Shown here: in pieces, positions 32,197 to 37,475 of the stretch
Numbering within the stretch: the stretch's first letter is position 1
How the letters are laid out: every line of letters begins with the position of its first letter
Source of the DNA: Kiloniellaceae bacterium
Lineage (GTDB): Bacteria > Pseudomonadota > Alphaproteobacteria > Kiloniellales > J153
Length of the DNA stretch: 37,475 nt
Direction: 5' to 3'
Assembly: GCA_021776175.1 (NCBI GenBank)
Contig: JAJFGJ010000011.1
Span: forward strand, 1 to 37,475
The notes under the pieces: generated by a model
What the model saw: only the letters and a program-made list of their open reading frames with translations
The model's database searches: none
Told to the model about the DNA's origin: nothing
Translations under genes and position numbers: made by a program

Positions 32197-33765
32197 ATGT
32201 TCAAGAAGGTGCCCAACATCCTGCTGATCCAGGCCGATCAAATGGCGGCTCCGGCCTTGCCGTTTCACGGCCATCCGGTGGTCAAGGCGCCGCACATGAG
32301 CGCGCTGGCCCAGGGCGGGGTTGTCTTCGATAGCGCCTACTGCAATGCGCCCCTATGCGCGCCCTCGAGGTTTTCCATGATGAGCGGCCTCATGCCGAGC
32401 GAGATCGGGGCTTACGATAACGCGGCGGAGTTTCCAGCCGCCATACCCACCTATGCGCATCACTTGCGAAAGCTTGGCTATCGCACGGTTCTTTCGGGAA
32501 AGATGCACTTCGTGGGGCCAGATCAATTGCACGGTTTCGAACGCCGGTTGACGACCGACATCTACCCGGCCGATTTCGGATGGACGGCGGATTGGGAGCA
32601 GCCGGACAAGCACCTGGATTTTTATCACACCATGCTCAGCGTCGCCGAGGCGGGACCGTGCGAGCGCAGTCTGCAATTGGATTTCGATGAAGAGGTAGCG
32701 CACCAGGGCGTGCGGGCCATCTACGATCTGGCGCGCGAGGGCGGGGAAGCGGGGGCGCAGCCGTTCTTCCTCCACGTTTCCTTCACCCATCCCCACGATC
32801 CCTACACCATCGCGAAAGAATATTGGGACCGCTACGAGGATGCGGAGATCGACCTGCCGCGTGTGCCGGCCATGGCGAGGGATGCGCTGGACCCGCACAG
32901 CCGGCGTGTGTTCGATGCTTGCGCCATGGCCGATTACGACTTGAACGAAGCCCGCGTGCGTGCGGCGCGCCGGGCGTATTACGGGGCCATATCCTATATC
33001 GACGATCAGGTGGGGAAACTTCTCGCGGCCTTGAAGTCGGCGGGCGTGGAACAAGACACGATCGTGATCCTGACCGGCGATCACGGCGACATGCTGGGTG
33101 AGCGCGGGCTTTGGTACAAGATGAGCTTCTACGAGTGGTCGGCCCGCGTACCCTTGGTTGTCTATGCTCCTGGCCGTTTTGGTCCGCGCCGGGTTGGAGA
33201 AAACGTTTCTCTGGTCGATATCTATCCAACTCTTGCCGAACTTGGCGGTGCGCGGGGCGACGTCGATGACCATGGCCCCTTGCCGGGGCGCAGTTTGATT
33301 CCCCTGATGACGGGGCGGGGCGAGGATTGGTCCGATACGGTTTATGGCGAGTATCTGGGCGAGGCGGCGGCCGGGCCGCTAGTCATGATTCGGCGCGGCC
33401 CGCACAAGTACATCCTGGGCGAAGACAGCCCGGCGCAGCTCTTCCATACCGCCGCCGATCCCGATGAACTGAACGACCTTGCCCGCGATCCTGACCATGA
33501 TGGCATCGCGGCCGGCTTCGAGGCCGAGGCTACGGCGCGCTGGGACTTCGCCGCGCTAAAGCACCGGGTTATCCTCAATCAACGCCGCCGCCGCTTTGTC
33601 TTCGAGGCGCAAGGCCGGGGCGAGACGGTGTCTTGGGATTTCCAACCTGTCTTCGATGCCTCGCGCCTCTACGCGCGCAACCGGGCCGATATCCTGGGCG
33701 ATTTGGAACGTGACGCCCGTCTACCCTATGCGTCCGCGCCGCCGGTGGATGGAGAAGGCGGCTAA
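32197..33765 (+). CDS. betC: Choline-sulfatase-like type I sulfatase
   Basis: A 522-residue sulfatase that would cleave choline-O-sulfate into choline and sulfate. The motif LCAPSRFSMMSG carries Cys54, which sulfatase maturation turns into formylglycine. Metal ligands are seen as IQADQM (Asp14) and GDHGDMLGERGLW. The opening PNILLIQADQMAAPALPFHG, the FHTAADPDELNDLA region and the C-terminal RRRRFVFEA are characteristic of BetC. Start at 32197 with GAGAGG nine bases upstream; the longer frame overlaps lysR. There is no signal peptide, which agrees with a cytoplasmic enzyme. No betA/betB genes follow here. Confidence 0.85.
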   Translation: MFKKVPNILLIQADQMAAPALPFHGHPVVKAPHMSALAQGGVVFDSAYCNAPLCAPSRFSMMSGLMPSEIGAYDNAAEFPAAIPTYAHHLRKLGYRTVLSGKMHFVGPDQLHGFERRLTTDIYPADFGWTADWEQPDKHLDFYHTMLSVAEAGPCERSLQLDFDEEVAHQGVRAIYDLAREGGEAGAQPFFLHVSFTHPHDPYTIAKEYWDRYEDAEIDLPRVPAMARDALDPHSRRVFDACAMADYDLNEARVRAARRAYYGAISYIDDQVGKLLAALKSAGVEQDTIVILTGDHGDMLGERGLWYKMSFYEWSARVPLVVYAPGRFGPRRVGENVSLVDIYPTLAELGGARGDVDDHGPLPGRSLIPLMTGRGEDWSDTVYGEYLGEAAAGPLVMIRRGPHKYILGEDSPAQLFHTAADPDELNDLARDPDHDGIAAGFEAEATARWDFAALKHRVILNQRRRRFVFEAQGRGETVSWDFQPVFDASRLYARNRADILGDLERDARLPYASAPPVDGEGG

Positions 33766-33835
33766 CCCTCCCGCCATGAGCCAAGCCATGCTAAAACGAG
33801 CGGCCCTGAAATCTTGAGCGCGGAAGGAATCGACG

Positions 33836-34192
33836 ATGAGGTTTAGCGGATCGGCTTACGGCCTTGTAATCTCTGCGATGTCGGCGCTGATTCTGGCCGG
33901 GTGCGGTTCGGTCCCCTATGCGGTCGGGACCCCGAAACCCGTGCAACGCCAGCTTGTTCTTGAACGAAAAGCGGAAGTGCCGACGTACAGGAGAGCTATC
34001 TCTCTATGCTACAACAGTAGCCTCAACACGCCGGAGGAACTCGTGTCCGAGGCCGAACTCATATGCGGGGGCGGCCAAGTGAAGTTCCTCGAGTCCGATA
34101 TCTTCTGGACCCCATGCAGTCTGCAACAGCCGGTGCGGGCGACCTTCATCTGCACACCGGCGCCAATTGCCGGTAAGGCATCGGCGCAGTAG
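33836..34192 (+). CDS. Small lipoprotein of unknown function
   Basis: A 118-residue protein with a lipoprotein signal peptide: MRFSGSAYG, hydrophobic LVISAMSALI, and lipobox LAGC with Cys23. The mature part has four more cysteines (in SLCYNSSLNTPEE, AELICGGG, WTPCSL and TFICTP) that may form two disulfides. The phrase CYNSSLNTPEELVSEAELIC resembles a family of short alphaproteobacterial lipoproteins without known function. Ribosome site GGAAGGA precedes the ATG. It is 70 bases behind the sulfatase on the same strand but is probably unrelated to it. Confidence 0.8.
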   Translation: MRFSGSAYGLVISAMSALILAGCGSVPYAVGTPKPVQRQLVLERKAEVPTYRRAISLCYNSSLNTPEELVSEAELICGGGQVKFLESDIFWTPCSLQQPVRATFICTPAPIAGKASAQ

Positions 34193-34226
34193 AGCCCTAA
34201 GCTCCGGTCCAGGTTTTCCTATCGAG

Positions 34227-34814
34227 CTAAGCTGGAACAGCGCAATCCTTGCGGCGCCGCCAGTTGAGCAACCCCAGACTTCCAATGGCACTCAGTAATA
34301 GCCATGCGGCGGCTGGGAGCGGGATGGCAGGGACTTGGCCAGGCTTGGCCGTAACGCTCACACCGTTGAGATCTCCGAAAAACACCGGCACCGAATAGCC
34401 GTCGAGGCCCCAGGACCAGAAATCGGCCGACAAGGTGTAACCGGTATCCGCGCCGTCGGTGATGTCGCTTTCAGTCACAACGCCGCTGGCTTGCACGATG
34501 ACGGTCTGGGCATTGAAGGATCCGGAAAAGGAGGACAGGACGTTGTTCTGTTCATCCAGCAGTTCGAACATGATGTTCACGGGCAGGTTTCCCGTGCTCC
34601 CATCCATCACCGGATCGGTCAGGTCGAACATGGCTCTAAACGAGCATCCGCCTTCCACATTAATCGAATTGAAGGCGCAGTCGTCGTCCAGCCCCCCCAA
34701 GACGTTATAGCCGACGGTGGCGGCATTCGCCTTTTCCGCCGGCGCGAGAATCGCGCAAGAAGCGACGATGCAACACCATGCTAAGATCCTACCCCCGACC
34801 CTAACGATCCCCAT
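34227..34814 (-). CDS. Exported protein with VPLPA/PEP-CTERM-like sorting signal
   Basis: A 195-residue secreted protein. It has an N-terminal signal peptide (GIVRVGGRILAWCCIVASCA, cleavage near ANAA), a beta-rich middle with no recognised domain (FDLTDPVMDGSTGNLPVNI, TLSADFWSWGLDGYSVPVFF) and a C-terminal tripartite signal: IPLPAAAWLL, hydrophobic LSAIGSLGLL, then NWRRRK. That ending matches the VPLPA-CTERM variant of PEP-CTERM signals, which are processed by exosortases. The start at 34814 has AAGGTG upstream; the longer frame lacks one. No exosortase gene is in the window. It converges on the lipoprotein gene. Confidence 0.82.
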   Translation of the reverse strand: MGIVRVGGRILAWCCIVASCAILAPAEKANAATVGYNVLGGLDDDCAFNSINVEGGCSFRAMFDLTDPVMDGSTGNLPVNIMFELLDEQNNVLSSFSGSFNAQTVIVQASGVVTESDITDGADTGYTLSADFWSWGLDGYSVPVFFGDLNGVSVTAKPGQVPAIPLPAAAWLLLSAIGSLGLLNWRRRKDCAVPA

Positions 34815-34997
34815 GACGTTCACCTTATGCCGTTTAGCTGAGTCCCGTAACGTAGGGTGAAGTGTAGTACACCGGGTTGAAAATGTCATGTAAGACGTGA
34901 GTGCCGTTGTTCGGTTCCGGCGTAGCCGCGATCACGGCGGTTTAAAGTGCAAGCGAATCATGATGTTTCGGCGCGCTCCTTAGAAAACGCTTCACAC

Positions 34998-36158
34998 TTA
35001 AGCCGTGCCGGAACGACGGTCCTGGGGGTTGCGAGTCCATTCCGCGCGCACGGCGGAGTCGGTCTCGGCCGCGAGCCGGCGCGCCCGCGCGGCCTCGATC
35101 TCGGCGGGACCGGCCAGGCGCGAAAACGCCCAGACCGCCATGGCGCGCACCAGGGGCTGCTCGTCGTCGAGCAAGTCTTGCGCGATTCCCGCCTGCGCCG
35201 GATCGCCGGCGTTGCCCAGGGCGATGAGCACGTTGCGCACGAAACGCGCGCGCCCGGTCCGCTTGATGGGGGAGCCGGAAAACAGGGTGCGGAAATCGGT
35301 ATCTCTTAGCTGCGCTAAATCCGCCAGGCGCGGCGCGGTCAATTCCGCGCGCGGCAGGAACGCGGGCTCCATCGTGCGGGCGGCGAACTTGTTCCAGGGA
35401 CAAACCGCCAGGCAATCGTCGCAGCCGTAAATCCTGTTGCCCATGGGTGCGCGGAACTCAGGCGCGATGTGGCCCTTATGTTCGATGGTGAGATAGGAAA
35501 TGCAGCGCCGCGCATCGATCCGGTAGGGGCCGGTAAAGGCGTGGGTCGGGCAAACGTCGAGACAGTCGCGGCAGGATCCGCAGCGGTCGGCTTCCGCCGT
35601 ATCGGGCGCCAGTTCCAAGTCGGTATAAACCTCGCCCAGGAACAGCCACGACCCGTAATCGCGCGAGACCAAGTTGGTGTGCTTGCCCTGCCAGCCCAGC
35701 CCGGCGGCCTGGGCCAGGGGCTTTTCCATGACCGGCGCGGTATCGACGAAGACCTTGACCTGGCACGCGAGGTTTTCGTGCATCCAGCGCGCCAGGGCTT
35801 TCAGGCGCTTCTTGAGAAGGTCGTGATAGTCCTTGTTGCGGGCATAGACCGAAATCGCGCCGCGTTCGCGCCGGGTCAGCAGCCTCATGGGATCTTCGCC
35901 CGGGGCGTAGTTGAGGGCCAGCACGACCACGCCGCGCGCTTCCGGCCAAAGAACTTGAGGATCGCCGCGCCGCGCCGCCGTATCGGCCATCCAGCCCATG
36001 TCGCCGTGATGCCCGCGCGCGATGTAATCCGCCAGGTTCGCCTTCGCCTCGCCGCCCAGCTTGGCGGGCGCGAATCCAACCGTATCGAAACCAAGCGCCA
36101 GCGCCCGGTCCCGGATCGCATCCTTGGGGTTGGGTGTTTCGCGCGGCGGCACGATCAC
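34998..36158 (-). CDS. queG: Epoxyqueuosine reductase QueG
   Basis: QueG reduces epoxyqueuosine to queuosine in tRNA, the last step of the pathway, using cobalamin and two [4Fe-4S] clusters. The 386-residue protein has the catalytic aspartate in VFVDTAPVMEK (Asp139) and cluster ligands Cys193, 196, 199, 203 (CGSCRDCLDVCP) and Cys219, 246, 249, 253 (CDDCLAVCP). A HEAT-like C-terminal part (about 300-370) includes RFVRNVLIALGNAGD. The start is GTG at 36158; its G-rich ribosome site comes from the hairpin repeat directly upstream. queF lies 318 bases upstream on the same strand, so one transcript is possible. Confidence 0.94.
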   Translation of the reverse strand: MIVPPRETPNPKDAIRDRALALGFDTVGFAPAKLGGEAKANLADYIARGHHGDMGWMADTAARRGDPQVLWPEARGVVVLALNYAPGEDPMRLLTRRERGAISVYARNKDYHDLLKKRLKALARWMHENLACQVKVFVDTAPVMEKPLAQAAGLGWQGKHTNLVSRDYGSWLFLGEVYTDLELAPDTAEADRCGSCRDCLDVCPTHAFTGPYRIDARRCISYLTIEHKGHIAPEFRAPMGNRIYGCDDCLAVCPWNKFAARTMEPAFLPRAELTAPRLADLAQLRDTDFRTLFSGSPIKRTGRARFVRNVLIALGNAGDPAQAGIAQDLLDDEQPLVRAMAVWAFSRLAGPAEIEAARARRLAAETDSAVRAEWTRNPQDRRSGTA

Positions 36159-36160
36159 CC

Positions 36161-36435
36161 CCCTCCCAACCTCCCCCCCTCAAGGGGGGAGGAGAAGTAG
36201 GGACTCCGGCTAACTATCCGTACCTTCTGCGCGGGCGGGGTGGAACAGGCGGACGCCGCCGCTCTATTCCCTCCCCCCTTGAGGGGGAGGGCGAGGGTGG
36301 GGGGTGTGTTCGACAAGGGCGGGGAGCAACCAGCGCCCGGCGCGGCGGGAGCCGGCGATGCGCTAAGTTGGGCAAAACCTATGAACCCGGTCCAAAGGCC
36401 CCCCCACCCCAACCCTCCCCCTCGTGGGGGGAGGG
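36161..36435. repeat. Three CTCCCCC/GGGGGAG hairpin repeats between queF and queG
   Basis: Stems lie at about 36171-36193, 36270-36291 and 36413-36435, each with C-rich and G-rich arms around CAA, TGA or CGTG. Copies 1 and 3 share orientation and flanks (CCCAACC before; GAGAAGTAGG or GAGATGTAGG after); copy 2 is inverted. These are dispersed palindromes known from many alphaproteobacterial genomes. They fill the 318-base gap; no gene is visible in it. Confidence 0.75.
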
Positions 36436-36476
36436 AGATGTAGGAACGCCGGGTAAATGCGGTGCCGCTTATGGCG

Positions 36477-36941
36477 CTATCCCCGGCCACGGTAAGGCGG
36501 CACGCCTTGATCGGGCAGCCACAGCCCTTCGGGCGGTGTATCCGATTGATAGAAAACGTCGATGGGAATGCCGCCGCGCGGGTACCAATAGCCGCCGATG
36601 CGCAGCCATATGGGCTCCGCCGCGTCGAGTATACGTTGCGCGATCTCGACCGTGCAGCCCTCGTGAAAGGCGCCGTGATTGCGGAATGAGGTCAGGAACA
36701 GCTTCAGCGACTTGCTCTCGATCAAGGCCTCGTCGGGCGCGTAGTCGATCACCAGATGGGCGAAATCCGGCTGTCCGGTCACCGGGCACAGGGAAGTGAA
36801 CTCCGGGCACGCGAAACGCACCAGATAAAGCGTATCGGGGTGCGGGTTGGGTACGGTCTCCAGGATCGCTTCCTCCGGCGATTCCGGTACCTGCGCATCG
36901 CCGCCCAAAAGCGTCAGGGACTCGTAAGTCGTGTCGGACAT
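36477..36941 (-). CDS. queF: NADPH-dependent 7-cyano-7-deazaguanine reductase QueF
   Basis: QueF reduces the nitrile preQ0 to the amine preQ1 in queuosine synthesis. The 154-residue length marks the unimodular YkvM type. The catalytic cysteine is in [13 protein letters not shown] (Cys52) with Asp59, and the QueF motif [20 protein letters not shown], which binds NADPH and substrate, is complete. The ATG has a GGAG upstream. With queG downstream on the same strand, the window holds two queuosine steps; queC, queD, queE, tgt and queA are elsewhere. Confidence 0.96.
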   Translation of the reverse strand: MSDTTYESLTLLGGDAQVPESPEEAILETVPNPHPDTLYLVRFACPEFTSLCPVTGQPDFAHLVIDYAPDEALIESKSLKLFLTSFRNHGAFHEGCTVEIAQRILDAAEPIWLRIGGYWYPRGGIPIDVFYQSDTPPEGLWLPDQGVPPYRGRG

Positions 36942-37098
36942 GGGGTATCTCCGCTGTTCCTGGCGCCACCTATAGCACGGCCGGGGGAAATACTTTAAGG
37001 CCTTGGCAAGGCCGGTCTAAATTTTCCGGATTGGGAGAACCGGCCAAGGGCGGCTTTGACGCCCCCCTTCAAGCACCGGCCCGCCACCCTTCATCCAC
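36942..37098. other. Upstream region of queF without visible gene
   Basis: About 160 bases before the terminal repeats. It should carry the queF promoter. I see no convincing preQ1 riboswitch or promoter boxes. Confidence 0.3.
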
Positions 37099-37166
37099 TC
37101 GTCACCCTTGGGCTTGACTCGAGGGTCCATGGGAAAGCCGGTCTCGAACCGCGATGGATTGCCGGG
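37099..37166. repeat. Dispersed repeat, copy 2 (partial)
   Basis: A diverged copy of bases 20391-20460: both read TCGTCACCCT, then a GGGCT..GAC..GAGGGTCCAT core, CTCGAACC and CGATGGATTGCCGG. The copy ends where the other continues into the second hairpin arm, and unrelated repeat sequence follows. Confidence 0.7.
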
Positions 37167-37189
37167 CCGCAACGAAGAGAAGAAGAATT

Positions 37190-37319
37190 ACCACGAAGGC
37201 GCGAAGGCGCGAAGGCACGAAGACGCGAAGAGGTTCGAAAAATCTTCCTTCGCGGCTCCTTAGAGTCCCTCGGGTCCGCGCCACGCGCGACCCAAGGACA
37301 TGCTTTGTGTCTTCGTGGT
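37190..37319. repeat. Small element with terminal inverted repeats and GCGAAG tandem units
   Basis: ACCACGAAG (37190-37198) and CTTCGTGGT (37311-37319) are perfect inverted ends of a 130-base element. Inside are short tandem units (GCGAAGGC, GCACGAAGAC), the pair CGCGAAG/CTTCGCG (37224-37230, 37248-37254), and a hairpin GGGTCCGCG...CGCGACCC. It resembles non-coding palindromic or MITE-like repeats. Frames read through it are not called as genes. Confidence 0.6.
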
Positions 37320-37334
37320 GAAATAATTTCTAAG

Positions 37335-37475
37335 CGCCCTAGGTCACCGACTCATTAAATCGAATCCATATTCGCAGTGAAGCAAGTTTAACGGAAGCGA
37401 GATAGTTGTCGTCTCGTTTGTCGTAGCGTGTGGCGACGGCGCGGAAATGTTTGAGTTTATTGAAGAACCTCTCGA
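37335..37475 (-). mobile_element. IS5-family insertion sequence, 3' end (right copy)
   Basis: Exact reverse complement of bases 1-141. The element body lies beyond the right edge. Together the two copies face inward around the whole 37-kb interval. The unlike bases just outside each end (ACTGG after the left copy; TAAG before the right one) mark the element boundary. Confidence 0.85.
37339..37473 (-). CDS. IS5-family transposase, C-terminal fragment (right copy)
   Basis: Identical to the fragment at the left edge: 44 residues ending at TAG (37339-37341), with FFNKLKHFR and VATRYDKR. It is cut by the window end, so the rest of the transposase, including its catalytic residues, is not visible. 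No gene is disrupted on this side; repeats and then queF lie beyond it. Confidence 0.8.
   Translation of the reverse strand, partial: ERFFNKLKHFRAVATRYDKRDDNYLASVKLASLRIWIRFNESVT

Noticed and set aside
32353..33273. 306-codon minus-strand frame opposite the sulfatase
   Set aside because: Shadow of betC, which carries the sulfatase motif and metal ligands.
37056..37358. 100-codon frame near the right end, and an 81-codon frame at 20285-20530
   Set aside because: Both are read through dispersed palindromic repeats (VTLGLD-RVH type) and have no independent coding evidence.
1..37475. Composite transposon or genomic island bounded by the two IS copies
   Set aside because: The interior is mainly core genes (glnE, tyrS, mnmA, a tRNA, queFG) with even composition, so the IS copies more likely mark assembly breaks than the ends of a transferred unit.

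Overview
The window looks like a chromosomal contig from a GC-rich alphaproteobacterium, probably Rhodospirillales-like. This rests on protein sequence character, the glnE / DUF3971 / tyrS / anmK and cysE / iscR / cysteine desulfurase neighbourhoods, frequent GTG starts, and palindromic intergenic repeats typical of that group. No taxon-specific marker gene is present. Both ends carry the same 141 bases in inverted orientation. They encode the C-terminus of an IS5-type transposase, so the contig is bounded by two inward-facing copies of one insertion sequence and each copy is cut by the end of the sequence.

Layout. 0.1-9.9 kb is housekeeping: glnE (its stop codon lies inside the IS end), a large AsmA/YhdP-like envelope protein, tyrS, anmK and a DMT-family exporter. 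9.9-14.4 kb is a cysteine and iron-sulfur locus: a divergent alpha/beta hydrolase, then cysE, an IscR-type Rrf2 regulator, cysteine desulfurase, [2Fe-2S] ferredoxin and TenA. A promoter resembling an IscR site precedes cysE. 14.4-17.8 kb holds a small unknown gene, a DUF302 protein, mnmA, an elongator tRNA-Met with its own promoter, and a lysine-rich histone-H1-like protein. 18-22.5 kb holds an M20 carbamoylase/allantoate amidohydrolase, a response regulator fused to hemerythrin, a palindrome-filled gap, a small membrane protein and a fused SpmA-SpmB protein. 22.7-23.6 kb holds a lone DUF2384 protein and a PKHD-type 2OG-Fe dioxygenase.

23.5-27.0 kb is the most unusual part. Two exported proteins share a leader and a long acidic Gly-Asp/Glu tail, and one has an intein-like Hint domain exactly between leader and tail. 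A small protein translationally coupled to the Hint gene matches the extracytoplasmic half of the anti-sigma factor encoded by the divergent ECF sigma/anti-sigma pair. I infer one envelope-signalling or secretion system. Next to it, 27.2-28.5 kb encodes a soluble chemoreceptor tip followed by two globin domains, an arrangement reversed relative to HemAT.

28.5-33.8 kb holds fetB, fetA and an MFS carrier on the minus strand, divergent from a LysR regulator and a BetC-like choline sulfatase. 33.8-34.8 kb encodes a lipoprotein and a protein with a VPLPA/PEP-CTERM-like C-terminus. 35.0-36.9 kb encodes two queuosine enzymes (QueF, QueG) separated by three hairpin repeats. The last 400 bases are repeats running into the right IS end.
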